The notes under the pieces are model-generated. The model saw nothing but the letters and a program-made list of their open reading frames with translations, did no database searches and was not told where the DNA came from. 64,000 nucleotides of DNA from Flavobacterium pectinovorum (GTDB lineage: Bacteria > Bacteroidota > Bacteroidia > Flavobacteriales > Flavobacteriaceae). Positions 36,901-45,210 of the stretch are shown here, in pieces. Position 1 is the stretch's first letter. Each line of letters begins with the position of its first letter. Location of the stretch: assembly GCF_900142715.1 (NCBI RefSeq), contig NZ_FRBX01000003.1, positions 434,001 through 498,000 of the forward strand, read 5' to 3'. The position numbers and the translations under genes are program-made.

Positions 36901-37149
36901 TCCGGCATCAGAAGTCATGTATTTCATTCCCGGTACTCCATTTAGAGCTCTTTCTAAAGGAATTACAACCGATTTGATCATCAATTCTCCATTTGATCCA
37001 GGATAATCTGCCGTAACATTTACCATTGGAGGAGAAATTGAAGGGAACTGGGTAATTGGTAAATTCATCACCGACAACACCCCTAAAAAGACTATCACAA
37101 GCGATATAACTATCGAAAGTACAGGTCTTTGAATAAATTTATTAAACAT
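33982..37149 (-). CDS. RND multidrug efflux permease (HAE1/AcrB type)
   Basis: Proton-driven inner-membrane exporter, 1055 aa, the full AcrB-like length. N-terminus MFNKFIQRPVLSIVISLVIV; first porter loop with LERALNGVPGMKYM; TM4 proton-relay acidic pair in LAIGVVVDDAIVVIEAV; second-half motifs GLLGKNAVLIVEFA and RFRPILMTS. Twelve membrane segments and two large periplasmic loops are predicted. It is the middle gene of the adaptor-permease-outer membrane factor operon on the minus strand. Substrates are probably diverse hydrophobic compounds; no local regulator gene is adjacent. Confidence 0.95.
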   Translation of the reverse strand: MFNKFIQRPVLSIVISLVIVFLGVLSVMNLPITQFPSISPPMVNVTADYPGSNGELMIKSVVIPLERALNGVPGMKYMTSDAGNDGEASIQVVFNLGTDPNQAAINVQNRVASVTNKLPPLVVREGVKITREVPSMLMYVNLYSTDKNTDMKFLYNYADINVLSELKRVNGVGSGDILGTREYAMRIWLKPDRMLAYKISADEVMEALSSQSLEASPGKTGESSGKRSQAFEYVLKYSGRFTTKEQYENIVVRSTSNGELLRLKDIAKVEFGSSMYDIYSNLNGKPSAAIVLKQSFGSNANQVIEDVKAKLEKIKQKFPKGMNYEISYDVSKFLDASIEKVIHTLIEAFILVGLVVFLFLGDWRSTVIPAIAVPVSLVGTFVFMTFFDISLNLITLFALVLAIGVVVDDAIVVIEAVHAKMEEEHLSPFKATKKAMHEIAGAIIAITFLMAAVFIPVAFMSGPVGVFYRQFSITMATAIILSGIVALTLTPALCAMMLKNNHGKPKKKTPVNVFIDGFNNKFNLAQGKYQNVLGKIVNRRAVTIIALLGFCAGTWLISSTVPSGFIPNEDQGMFYAIIQTPPGSSLERTNNIAEKLQKIAEGVEGVKSVSSLAGYEILTEGTGSNAGTCLINLEDWNDRKQSVQEIMTELEEKSKDIAGANIEFFQPPAVPGYGAAGGFELRLLDKTGSSDFKKLEAVNKDFVEELNKRPELSNVFSFFSASFPQYMMKVDNDLAQQKGVSIENAMNTLSTLVGSNYEISFIKYGINYKVIVQAAPEYRAQPDDILKLYVKNNRDEMVPFSAFMRLEKVYGLSEITRHNMYTSTEISGGAAPGYSSGTAIKVIQDVAAKKLPRGYDIDWAGISADEVAQGNQAIWVFLICLGFVYLVLAAQYESFILPLSVILSLPAGIFGAFLLLKVAGLENNIYAQVAMVMLIGLLGKNAVLIVEFAIQRHAAGKTVLEAAMEGAKARFRPILMTSFAFIAGLLPLAFASGPGKIGNRTIGTAAAGGMLIGTICGVFVIPGLYYIFAKIAEKHKLVKHEEENPLTEEIDNNHV

Positions 37150-37197
37150 TTTTATATTTTTTAATGATTAAACCAAATTGGAATTTGAAAGTTTCTG

Positions 37198-37253
37198 GTT
37201 TCAGGTTCCAAGTTTCAGGTTCAGTGCGCAACTTGAAACTTGAAACCTGAAAC
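37198..37253. repeat. GTTTCAGG-type palindromic repeat
   Basis: 24-bp arms (22 of 24 pairs) of the form GTTTCAGGTT-CAAGTTTCA, with an 8-nt loop, between the adaptor and permease genes. A second member of this family lies at 63383-63453, before trpG. Confidence 0.7.
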
Positions 37254-37270
37254 AATTACAACAAAACTTA

Positions 37271-38353
37271 TTACTCCGCTTTTAATCGTAAATTATTCAT
37301 TACCGTTTTAGGAGAAAGGAATTCGAATTTAATCTTATCATTGTCTTTTACCTTTTGAACTCCTTCAAGCAAGATTTTATCATTTTCTCCTAGTCCGCTG
37401 CTTACAACATATAAATCCGGAATTTCACCTGTAATTGTGATTTCTTTAGAAGTTACCACGTTGTTTTTATCAACTACGAAAACGTATTTTTTATCCTGAA
37501 TTTCATAAGTTGCTTTTTGTGGAATTACGATAGCATTTTTCAACGGAACAAGCATTTGAACTTTTCCTGTTTCACCATTTCTTAACAGTTTTCCTGTATT
37601 TGGGAATCTCGCTCTAAAAGCAATATTTCCTGTTTCGTTATCGAATTCACTTTCAATAACTTCAACATTTCCTTTATATTTAAAAGACTCTCCATTTGCC
37701 AAAAGCAAACCAACATTATTTCCTGCGCGGTCTTTTACATCAGTTTGATATTGAAGATATTCTGGCTCAGATACATTGAAATAAGCAAACATTTGACTGT
37801 TATCTGAAAGGCTTGTCAATAATTCTCCTTCGTCAATAAGACTTCCTAATTTTAAAGGAATTCTATCGATTGTTCCGTCAAACGGCGCTCTGATTTCGGT
37901 AAATGATAAATGTAATTTTGCTAATGCAACTTCTGCTTTTGCTGATTGTAATTTTGCCTGAGCTACACTTAATTCGTTTTTAGAAACGATATTTTTATCT
38001 GCTAATAATTTAGAATTTTGCAATTCAATTTCTGTTGATTTTTGCTCTGCCTGTGCTTTAAGCAATTCTGCCTGATACATGTTTGGCATAATTTTAAACA
38101 ACAGCTGACCTTTTTTAACAAACTGACCTTCATCAACATAGATGTTTTGTAAAAACCCTTTTTCCTGGGCGCGGATTTCGATGTTTCGAACAGATTTTAT
38201 CTGCGAAACATACTCTTTAGTAAATGAAGTGTCAATTTTTACAGGGTTGGTAACTGTAAATTTTTCTTCTTCTTCTTTTTCTTCTTTTTTTGATGTACAA
38301 CTGGTAAGGCACAACACGGCAAGCATGCCCGTTAACACGATAATTCTTTTCAT
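37271..38353 (-). CDS. RND periplasmic adaptor (membrane fusion) lipoprotein
   Basis: Periplasmic linker of the efflux pump, about 360 aa from the start at 38353 (MKRIIVLTGM), chosen because it leads directly into the signal peptide with lipobox VLCLTSCTS. Domains in order: acidic linker, barrel-sandwich/lipoyl half (GFLQNIYVDEGQFVKKGQLLF), helical hairpin (about 100-160), second lipoyl half (IRAPFDGTIDRIPLKLGSLI), beta-barrel and membrane-proximal domain (ATYEIQDKKYVFVVDK). It is the first gene of the operon, with the permease 121 bp downstream after a palindromic repeat. Confidence 0.93.
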   Translation of the reverse strand: MKRIIVLTGMLAVLCLTSCTSKKEEKEEEEKFTVTNPVKIDTSFTKEYVSQIKSVRNIEIRAQEKGFLQNIYVDEGQFVKKGQLLFKIMPNMYQAELLKAQAEQKSTEIELQNSKLLADKNIVSKNELSVAQAKLQSAKAEVALAKLHLSFTEIRAPFDGTIDRIPLKLGSLIDEGELLTSLSDNSQMFAYFNVSEPEYLQYQTDVKDRAGNNVGLLLANGESFKYKGNVEVIESEFDNETGNIAFRARFPNTGKLLRNGETGKVQMLVPLKNAIVIPQKATYEIQDKKYVFVVDKNNVVTSKEITITGEIPDLYVVSSGLGENDKILLEGVQKVKDNDKIKFEFLSPKTVMNNLRLKAE

Positions 38354-38537
38354 TGGTATGTAATTGGAAATTAAGCGATTGAATGGGGATGCAAAAATCC
38401 CTTTAGATGTAGAAAGCATCAGTCGCCAATACGTGAATTGAATGTCGTAAGTGTGGTAAATTCTAAGAAGTAAATTCTAAAAATAAAATCCATATTTATG
38501 CATGATCACGCTTTGGTAACCGATGTATAAAATAGAA

Positions 38538-38915
38538 TCAAATTCTTAAAACTCTCTGAGTAATGTAGATAGGATTTGACTGGCCACAAGATGAGCCGAA
38601 AATATCAAAATGATTGGAAGATTTTGCAGCGCTTTGACGAGATAATGTCAAATACCAGCTATCAAGTAAGCTGTAGTTTGTTGCAAAAAATTTATTGGAA
38701 AGACCACCTTTAAAATCGTCACCAAAATATTCTTCATCCAAATCTATATCAGCATCTTCAATTATTGAACTGCCTTGTTCGTTATTGGTGAATTTTACGC
38801 GGTGTCTTTTCTCAAGATTGTGGTGAGAATTTAGATGTGTTTCAGCATTAAGGTATTGCCCTCCGCCTAGCAGAAGGAAATTCATAAATGTTAAAAATAC
38901 TACTAACTTTCTCAT
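38538..38915 (-). CDS. hypothetical exported protein next to the efflux operon
   Basis: About 125 aa from the ATG at 38915 (MRKLVVFLTFMNFLL), which begins a probable signal peptide to about residue 24. A longer frame upstream (to 38975) adds only hydrophobic residues and lacks an ATG near the usual position. The middle region is acidic (EDADIDLDEEYFGDDF), followed by a Ser- and Tyr-rich C-terminal part. It is co-directional with the efflux genes, 184 bp upstream. No family was recognised. Confidence 0.55.
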   Translation of the reverse strand: MRKLVVFLTFMNFLLLGGGQYLNAETHLNSHHNLEKRHRVKFTNNEQGSSIIEDADIDLDEEYFGDDFKGGLSNKFFATNYSLLDSWYLTLSRQSAAKSSNHFDIFGSSCGQSNPIYITQRVLRI

Positions 38916-39172
38916 TTGAGTGCGAAAGTAATAAAAGATCGGAATAAAAAAAATAAAATAAGAAAGTCTTAACAAGTTATAATTTGCGAAAACGTTTTCT
39001 TTTTATTTCACTATTAATTCAACAATAAATCGAGTGATTTTGTGCGGAAATAATAGAGCAAATTAACATAAAAGCAACTTCACTAAAATATTGACAAATA
39101 AGCAAGTTCCAAAAAACGAGAATCGTAAATATTTGATTCTCTATATTTTATTTCATAATTATGATACGCTTT

Positions 39173-39577
39173 CTAAAACAAAATTTCCATTATAGTAAAT
39201 TCCTGTCCGTTTTTTTCAAAAGTTTTATAAGTATCTGTCATTCCAAATTTCCCGTAAAAATTCTTTTTATTTGTTCTGGCATTACACCAAACTTTTTTTG
39301 CTCCTCTTTCTTTTGCCAATTTCAAGATATAATGCAATAATCCTGACGCAATTCCCTGTCCCTGAAATTGTTCTAAAGTTGCTACTTTCCTAAACTGCAT
39401 TTCATCTCCTGAAAAAAAACAGGAAACTATTGAAACTAATTTGTCATCTGTAAAAACACCAAAATGTTCTCCTAAATCATCTTCCTTTAGTTGAACAAAT
39501 TCAAAAGGCTGATCGGGCCACATTACGTCATGTCTGATTTGCCAGGTTTGAGAAGCCTGTATTGCTGCAATTTTCAT
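39173..39577 (-). CDS. GNAT-family N-acetyltransferase
   Basis: Acetyl-CoA-dependent acyltransferase, about 134 aa. Acceptor-side segment QIRHDVMWPDQPFEFVQL, central strand with FGVFTDDKLVSIVSCF, and the acetyl-CoA-binding loop in LEQFQGQGIASGLLHYIL (R/Q-x-x-G-x-G/A). The C-terminal NFYGKFGMTDT is also typical. The start at 39577 (MKIAAIQASQ) is preferred over a TTG at 39598, because a -7 box (TAATTTTG on the minus strand, 39596-39603) overlaps the latter. The substrate is unknown and the gene stands alone. Confidence 0.85.
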   Translation of the reverse strand: MKIAAIQASQTWQIRHDVMWPDQPFEFVQLKEDDLGEHFGVFTDDKLVSIVSCFFSGDEMQFRKVATLEQFQGQGIASGLLHYILKLAKERGAKKVWCNARTNKKNFYGKFGMTDTYKTFEKNGQEFTIMEILF

Positions 39578-39753
39578 TTTAAATTCTTTTGTTTTCAAAA
39601 TTAAGCCAATTTGCTTTTATTCTTCCTCAAAGAAAAGACAAAAACATATCTATTTAAATACCAGACAAATAATTAAAAAATAAATAAGATAAATCTCTCT
39701 ATTCTAATGAATAATAATTATTTTTATAGTAACTAAAAACAACAAATCCAGTT

Positions 39754-40317
39754 ATGAAAAAATTCCTTGCAGCAGTATTATTATGTATAAGTGTAAATGG
39801 TTTTGCACAATTGATACAATTTGGACCTCAATTTTCATCCAATATTACTTCGGCGGTAACAGATGATTTTAGTTCTAAAAGTTCAGGTACAGATATAGGT
39901 TTTTCGGGATTTGCGAGAGTTAATTTATTACTTTTTTACGGTCAGGCCGAATTTGGTTATGCAAAAAATAAATTTAGTGTTTCTCAAACCGGAATTGGCG
40001 AAACGGAATATGAATTATCAGGAACAGACGCTTCTTTAATTGCTGGTTATAAAATACTTCCGTTTGGAAAATTGGGAAATCTTCGTGTTTTTGTTGGCTA
40101 CAACTGGAAACATTACTCTGATATAAAAGCCAATAATGATCTTAGCTTAATTGCTTTCGAGCAGGACAATAGCAGTATTCTTGGCGGCGTAGGCGTCGAT
40201 GTATGGAGATTTACTTTAGATGCCCGTTACCTTGCAGGTCTATCAGATCTTGATGCTTCCGATAGAGAACTAAAAACAGGAATTGTGAATGTTTCGCTTG
40301 GGTTTAAATTTTTATAA
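39754..40317 (+). CDS. outer-membrane beta-barrel protein
   Basis: Small porin-like or structural outer-membrane protein, 187 aa. Signal peptide 1-18 (ending VNGFAQ), then alternating strands forming a probable eight-stranded barrel (QFGPQFSSNIT; GFSGFARVNLLLFYGQAEFGYA; ASLIAGYKILPF; RVFVGYNWKHY; GGVGVDVWRFTLDARYLAGL), ending in the terminal aromatic motif VSLGFKFL. Members of the PorT/OMP_b-brl group look similar. It stands alone between divergent and convergent neighbours. Its precise role is unknown. Confidence 0.8.
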   Translation: MKKFLAAVLLCISVNGFAQLIQFGPQFSSNITSAVTDDFSSKSSGTDIGFSGFARVNLLLFYGQAEFGYAKNKFSVSQTGIGETEYELSGTDASLIAGYKILPFGKLGNLRVFVGYNWKHYSDIKANNDLSLIAFEQDNSSILGGVGVDVWRFTLDARYLAGLSDLDASDRELKTGIVNVSLGFKFL

Positions 40318-40326
40318 AAATAAATA

Positions 40327-40373
40327 CCACCGATTTCACAGATTTAAAGAATTATAATGGGTGAAATCGGTGG
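40327..40373. terminator. hairpin between convergent genes
   Basis: Perfect 13-bp arms CCACCGATTTCAC / GTGAAATCGGTGG with a 21-nt loop, followed by an A run (T run on the minus strand). It may end both convergent genes. Confidence 0.6.
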
Positions 40374-40389
40374 CAAAAAATATTTAGCT

Positions 40390-40782
40390 TTAATTCGAAA
40401 ATGCATTCAGAATTTCCATTGCTTTTTCTATATCGTTTTTATTTACAAAAATATGATCGTGATAAAATGCTGCGACAACATTACAGCTAATTCCGTTTTC
40501 TGAAAGTGCTTTCGAAAATGCTGCCGTTAATCCAACTGCTTCTAACGAAGAATGAACGGTTAACGTTATCCACGCCATTATAACTGAATATTCCAGCTTT
40601 AGAATCTCTGCTATTTCTTTTTTCAGAATTAAGGTAATCGCTTCTTTTTCTCTAAAGAACATTTCAACTTCATTTAGATTTACGTTTTCTAAATTGGCGA
40701 CTTTACAAAAAACATAATCTCCGGAAATATGTTCCGGTTTCATGCTTTTTAGCAATTGCTTTAAATCTTTTTCTCCTGACAT
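40390..40782 (-). CDS. ACT-domain protein
   Basis: Cytoplasmic protein of 130 aa of the ACT_3 / DUF2241 type, judged from the N-terminus (SGEKDLKQLLKSMKPEHISGDYVFCKV) and the C-terminal ACT-like half (SLEAVGLTAAFSKALSENGI, then NVVAAFYHDHIFV). ACT domains usually bind amino acids, but no enzyme domain is attached, so it may be a regulatory or ligand-sensing protein. It is 20 bp downstream of the esterase-TPR gene on the same strand, suggesting co-transcription. Confidence 0.82.
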   Translation of the reverse strand: MSGEKDLKQLLKSMKPEHISGDYVFCKVANLENVNLNEVEMFFREKEAITLILKKEIAEILKLEYSVIMAWITLTVHSSLEAVGLTAAFSKALSENGISCNVVAAFYHDHIFVNKNDIEKAMEILNAFSN

Positions 40783-40802
40783 GACTATTTTTTACTAAAT
40801 AA

Positions 40803-42080
40803 TTATTTTAAGAGTTTCTCTAATTTCGGTCTTGTTTCCGGAAAATCTTTATCTAAAGTCAATGCTTTTTGATAATTGGCAATAGCATTTTTTTTATCTC
40901 CGTTTGCTTCATAAAAATCCCCGAGTGAATCATATGTATTTGGGCTTTCAGGGTAATTTAAAACATTAAATTTAAATAAATAACCTGCCAAATCATTATC
41001 CTTTTTTGAAAGAGCCTGATAACCATATACATTTACGACCTGTTCTGGGATATTTACTTTATACCCAAGATGTTTGGATACATTTTCATAATGTTTTTCA
41101 ATTTTAGCAAAAACCGCTTTATTAAAATTCATTTGCTCTCCAATTGAAAGCTTTAATTGATTAAAAGCAAAAAGGAAACGAAGTGCATCATAAGTTGCAA
41201 TTAAGGGAATCGAACCATGATTATCGTCTTTATAATATTTGTATTGATATTGTAAATTGCTTTTTTTATTCTGACTTAAAAAATCGTTTAAATCTAATGC
41301 AGATCGAATATGTTTTGTAATTACCGAAGTATCTTTTCGAACTCTTAGAAGATCCATATTGTCTTCCATTGTATTGGCAACTCCCAAAAACAGAGAAACA
41401 TTTGCCAAATTTTTAGTTGCTAATGTTTTTGTGGTTTCTTTTAAAAACTTTTGCTTATCCCACCACATACTCGGATCAATGGCAACATAAGAATTGAATA
41501 AATTGGTATGATTGGTAAGAACATTCATAACGGTTAATCCGCCAAAAGAATGTCCAATTAGTGTTTTATAGGGCGCTGTTGGATATTTTGAATCGATATA
41601 AGGGATTAATTCTTTCTCCAAAAATTCTGTGAATTTTTCTCCTCCGCCAGATTGCTCACTTAAACCTTTATTTACAAAAGGCAAATCGATATCAGAATGT
41701 GTTGGGGTTAAATCTCTGGTTCTGTTTGTATTTGGAATGCCTACAACAATCATTTCCGGACAAATTGTGTTTCCGTTTATTTCGCTTAATTCCTCTATCA
41801 TTCCAACAACAGAGCTAAAATGGGCATCTCCGTCTAATAAATAAACGACCGGATATTTTTGGATAGAAAATCCTTTATATTGAACACTTCTGGGAAGATG
41901 AATCCAAATTTTTCTTTGTTCATTTAAAACTTTCGAAGAAATACTATCAATTGTTCCTATAGTAATCTGGTTTTTATTTTGAGCGTTTGAATAATTTCCA
42001 AACAATAAAATACAACATAAAAGAATCATATTGAAATTTAAAAAAACTGAAAAATTACCTCGAAAATTAATTTTTTTCAT
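40803..42080 (-). CDS. exported esterase (Esterase D/IroE-like) with C-terminal TPR
   Basis: Alpha/beta hydrolase with an appended tetratricopeptide region, about 425 aa. The start at 42080 (MKKINFRGNFSVF) gives a signal peptide to about residue 33. The hydrolase part has YPVVYLLDGDAHF, oxyanion-side VVGIPNTNRTRDLTP, nucleophile Ser178 in IGHSFGG, and a late DDNHGSIP with the catalytic His. The C-terminal 50 residues form one or two TPR units (YDSLGDFYEANGDKKNAIAN). Such proteins often hydrolyse siderophore esters or acyl groups, but the substrate cannot be inferred here. It is co-directional with the ACT protein downstream. Confidence 0.85.
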   Translation of the reverse strand: MKKINFRGNFSVFLNFNMILLCCILLFGNYSNAQNKNQITIGTIDSISSKVLNEQRKIWIHLPRSVQYKGFSIQKYPVVYLLDGDAHFSSVVGMIEELSEINGNTICPEMIVVGIPNTNRTRDLTPTHSDIDLPFVNKGLSEQSGGGEKFTEFLEKELIPYIDSKYPTAPYKTLIGHSFGGLTVMNVLTNHTNLFNSYVAIDPSMWWDKQKFLKETTKTLATKNLANVSLFLGVANTMEDNMDLLRVRKDTSVITKHIRSALDLNDFLSQNKKSNLQYQYKYYKDDNHGSIPLIATYDALRFLFAFNQLKLSIGEQMNFNKAVFAKIEKHYENVSKHLGYKVNIPEQVVNVYGYQALSKKDNDLAGYLFKFNVLNYPESPNTYDSLGDFYEANGDKKNAIANYQKALTLDKDFPETRPKLEKLLK

Positions 42081-42166
42081 CTTTGTTTTTGCGTTAATAG
42101 TTAGACAATAAATATAAAACAAAAACGATAAAAATTGATTGTTAAAGCACCAATTCTAAGAAAAAT

Positions 42167-42202
42167 AAAAGCCGCAAAGAGTTTTATTTCTTTGCGGCTT
42201 TT
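42167..42202. terminator. bidirectional terminator
   Basis: Perfect 14-bp arms AAAAGCCGCAAAGA / TCTTTGCGGCTTTT with an 8-nt loop, downstream of the hypothetical gene (minus strand) and before the esterase gene start. Confidence 0.85.
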
Positions 42203-42241
42203 ATAAGTATTTTAATTAGAAAAACTCTTTTTTAGCAGTAA

Positions 42242-42859
42242 TTACATTTTCAAATAATAACGTTCTAAATTTTCATTTTCAATTTTTTCAACACCGTTTT
42301 CCGTTTGTTTGGCAATGTTTATTACGTGCAATACATGTGATTTATCATCGACAGTACAATTCCAAATTGTACCATCAGACAAAATAACGGCCGAAAATAA
42401 TGAATCTGATTTGTCTTTGTTGTAATAAACTAAGTTCTCTGTTTTTATTATTTTTTTTACTAAGGTTTTTTTGTCCTGCTCGTAGAACAAAATCTTATTT
42501 TCTGATATTTCAACAAATTCATCAACTAACTTGTTTTGAGAATCTTTTGTTGTTTTTACTGCCCAAAGTGGTTTATCGCCAATCAGTTTCCAGGTACCCA
42601 AAGCTTTTTGCATCATATCTTTTCTCAGGAGACATTTTAAAGTATCTACTTTTTTAATTGATTCCTGACCCAATTCATTTTCAGGTTTAATTTTTGATGC
42701 CACAGAAAATAGATCCAATGCATTTACAAAATCTGATTTTTTGTAACAGGCAACAGCTAATTCGTATTTATTTTTTTGAAATTTAGCCTTTGCATCGATC
42801 TGAGCAAAACTTTTAATAGCAAATAATAAAATAATAAGAGTAAAGTATTTTTTTCTCAT
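42242..42859 (-). CDS. hypothetical exported protein with TPR-like N-terminus
   Basis: Protein of 205 aa with a signal peptide (1-20, ending IKSFAQ). A helical segment with a TPR-like pattern (KYELAVACYKKSDFVNALDLF; around residues 32-60) is followed by a beta-rich C-terminal half (LGTWKLIGDKPLWAVK; ISENKILFYEQDKK; ERYYLKM) resembling lipocalin-like domains. No family assignment is made. It is probably periplasmic or surface-associated, and monocistronic with its own terminator. Confidence 0.65.
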   Translation of the reverse strand: MRKKYFTLIILLFAIKSFAQIDAKAKFQKNKYELAVACYKKSDFVNALDLFSVASKIKPENELGQESIKKVDTLKCLLRKDMMQKALGTWKLIGDKPLWAVKTTKDSQNKLVDEFVEISENKILFYEQDKKTLVKKIIKTENLVYYNKDKSDSLFSAVILSDGTIWNCTVDDKSHVLHVINIAKQTENGVEKIENENLERYYLKM

Positions 42860-42987
42860 TTAAAAATGGCTTTATTTTTTTGCAAACATAATTGTTAAAT
42901 TCGTAACTATTTTACGCTTTTACGTATTTTTTCATAAAGTACAAACCAACAACACGTAAATAATTATATATCAGCTAATTAAAACAC

Positions 42988-43022
42988 AAAATCCTCTTTC
43001 TTATTTTAAGAAAGAGGATTTT
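42988..43022 (-). terminator. terminator of the M1 peptidase gene
   Basis: Perfect 16-bp palindromic stem (AAAATCCTCTTTCTTA / TAAGAAAGAGGATTTT, 3-nt loop) 20 bp after the peptidase stop codon on the minus strand. Confidence 0.85.
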
Positions 43023-43042
43023 TTATTACTAAAACAGATAAT

Positions 43043-44902
43043 TTATCTTACTAAAAAGGTATTGTTGTTTGGTGTGGCATCCATAAAAATACCACCATCA
43101 AGTGTTATCTGCTTAATTTGTTTTTTATTTTTTAATGTAACTGAAGCTGTTTTTTGATTGTTTTGCCAAATTGCAGGAGTTTGATGCAAAGTTTCTTTTG
43201 AATCGTCTGTGTAAATGACATTTACGTCAAATGGAATAGCAAAACCTCCCACGTTTTCTATAGCTACAATATTTTTTTCGACTTTTTTAACTGAAAGGTC
43301 TATATAATTATTGGTAAAAAACCAGTTATTAAAAAACCAATTCAAATTTCGTCCTGAAGCGGTGTTCATCGAATTAAAATAATCCCACGGAATTGGATGT
43401 TTTCCGTTCCAGTTATCCATGTATGCGTGAAGCGATTTTTTGAACAAATCATCTCCAAGCAAATCTTTTAATGCAATATAAGAAAGAGAAGCTTTTCCGT
43501 ACGAATTGTTTCCGTAACCCGGACCTGAAAGTTGAGATGACATTGAAATTATAGGCTGATCTTCTTCTGTTGAAACATCATTTATGTAACCTTCTACTCT
43601 AAATTCTTTATAAAATTTATCAGCAGCTTCTTTACCATGTTCTGCAATTCCTATTAAATATTCAAAAGTGGTTGCCCAGCCTTCATCCATAAAAGCATAA
43701 CGCGTTTCATTGATTCCCATGTAAAAAGGAAAATAAGTATGTGCTACTTCATGATCCTGAACTAATTGTGCAAAAACCGGATCGTTCATCTGCGAATCAT
43801 TACACATCATTGGATATTCCATATCTGCAAAACCCTGAAAAGCGGTCATTTTAGAAAATGGATACGGAATTCCCGGCCAGTTATTTGAAAACCAGTCCAG
43901 AGCATATTGATTGTTTTTAATCGAATTTACAAAATCAGTTCCTTTAACATCATACGCCGCCTGAACGCTCGCACGACGATTTGTTTTTTTGTCTACAACA
44001 ACGCTGCTCGCATCCCATAAATAATGATCGCTCAAACCAAAACAAACATCTGAAATGTGTTTTGCTTCAAATTTCCAAACATTCCATTCGTTTTGTTTGG
44101 TTACTGTACCACTTTTCATTTCCTGTTCGTTTGCGATATGCAAAATTTCATCTGTTACATATGATTTTTTCAAACGCGCTGCAAATTCAGGCTGTAAAAC
44201 TTCATCTGGGTTTAATAAATCTCCGGTTCCGTAAACTACATAGTTTTTAGGTGCTTTTACAGAATAGGTATAATCATTAAAATCATTGTAAAATTCCTGA
44301 CGATCTGTGTGTGGTAATCTGTCCCATCTGTTGTAATCGTCAAAAACAGTCACACGAGGATAACTGTAAGCGGCAAAAAATGTAGTGTTATCAATTTGTC
44401 CTTCTCTTCCACTCTCTTTCGATAAAGGATAATGCCAATCGATATTTATTGTAATTTTAGAATGTGGAGGCAATGGTTTTTTCATTTTTACATTTCCAAC
44501 CGTTCCCCAGCTTCTGGCATCTTCTTTATATACTTCACCTTCAATTTTTAGAGAGGTGATGGTCAATCCGTCGCTTAAAAAATCATTACTAACATCACCG
44601 CTTCTTGGAGAAGAAGGTTTATGAAGGTTGTTTACAAAACGAATTGGTAAGTTTTTTAAAGTATCGCTGCTATTATTTGTATAGACAATAGTTTCAGTAC
44701 CGCTGATAATTTTTGTGTCAGCATTTACAGTTAATGCGATATCGTATTTTCCGTGGTTTTGCCAGTAATTTTTTCCAGGTTTTCCGTCCATCGAGCGAGT
44801 CCCTTTTGCGTAAGCTTCTTTGATATTTCGCGGCATATAAAGTTCCTGCGCAAAATTATTTTGTGCCAAAAACAAAAAGACAATTAGTATAAATTTTTCC
44901 AT
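43043..44902 (-). CDS. exported M1-family metallopeptidase
   Basis: Zinc aminopeptidase-like protein of 619 aa with a signal peptide (1-18, NNFAQ). N-terminal beta domain about 45-260, then the catalytic domain: substrate-binding motif GFADMEYPMM (GxMEN-like), zinc ligands His384 and His388 in HEVAH and Glu407 in MDEGWAT, with general base Glu385. The final domain is short. It is shorter than classic M1 enzymes (about 850 aa) but typical of compact Bacteroidota members. It probably acts in the periplasm or at the cell surface on peptides, and is monocistronic. Confidence 0.9.
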   Translation of the reverse strand: MEKFILIVFLFLAQNNFAQELYMPRNIKEAYAKGTRSMDGKPGKNYWQNHGKYDIALTVNADTKIISGTETIVYTNNSSDTLKNLPIRFVNNLHKPSSPRSGDVSNDFLSDGLTITSLKIEGEVYKEDARSWGTVGNVKMKKPLPPHSKITINIDWHYPLSKESGREGQIDNTTFFAAYSYPRVTVFDDYNRWDRLPHTDRQEFYNDFNDYTYSVKAPKNYVVYGTGDLLNPDEVLQPEFAARLKKSYVTDEILHIANEQEMKSGTVTKQNEWNVWKFEAKHISDVCFGLSDHYLWDASSVVVDKKTNRRASVQAAYDVKGTDFVNSIKNNQYALDWFSNNWPGIPYPFSKMTAFQGFADMEYPMMCNDSQMNDPVFAQLVQDHEVAHTYFPFYMGINETRYAFMDEGWATTFEYLIGIAEHGKEAADKFYKEFRVEGYINDVSTEEDQPIISMSSQLSGPGYGNNSYGKASLSYIALKDLLGDDLFKKSLHAYMDNWNGKHPIPWDYFNSMNTASGRNLNWFFNNWFFTNNYIDLSVKKVEKNIVAIENVGGFAIPFDVNVIYTDDSKETLHQTPAIWQNNQKTASVTLKNKKQIKQITLDGGIFMDATPNNNTFLVR

Positions 44903-45008
44903 ACGTGGTTTTGGGAATTTTGTTTATTTAATAGTTGCTGTTACTATTAGTTGCGTTTTTCTGCTGAATGTTACAATTACTTAAAGATATTTTTAAGTTT
45001 AGGGTTAA

Positions 45009-45146
45009 TTTGCCACGAAGGTACAAGGACGCAAAGATTCTTTTTTAAAGACACAAATTAAAAAAACTTTGCGTCTTCGCGACTTTGCGAGATTAAAATT
45101 TAGCTCAAAACAAAAAAACTTTGCGTCCTTGTGCCTTCGTGGCAAA
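45009..45146. repeat. long inverted repeat of the TTTGCCACGAAGG type (308-bp gap)
   Basis: 28-bp arms (27 of 28 pairs; TTTGCCACGAAGG...GACGCAAAG and its complement) enclose an inner CTTTGCGTCTTCGCGACTTT segment. It occupies the gap between the M1 peptidase and gapN genes. Related TTGCCACGAA sequences occur at 47471-47614. No gene is visible in this gap. Confidence 0.75.
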
Positions 45147-45154
45147 CAAAAAAA

Positions 45155-45183
45155 CCGCCTAATTCAAAAGAAAAAGACGGCAT
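45155..45183 (-). terminator. weak terminator after gapN
   Basis: Imperfect stem GCCGTCTTTTT / AGGCGG on the minus strand followed by a run of seven T, 28 bp after the gapN stop. Confidence 0.45.
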
Positions 45184-45210
45184 CTACAATTTAATATATA
45201 ACCTTGATCA

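Noticed and set aside
38988..38999. Palindrome GAAAACGTTTTC upstream of the hypothetical gene at 38538
   Set aside because: Resembles a LacI-type operator, but is short, isolated from any LacI gene and likely by chance in AT-rich DNA.
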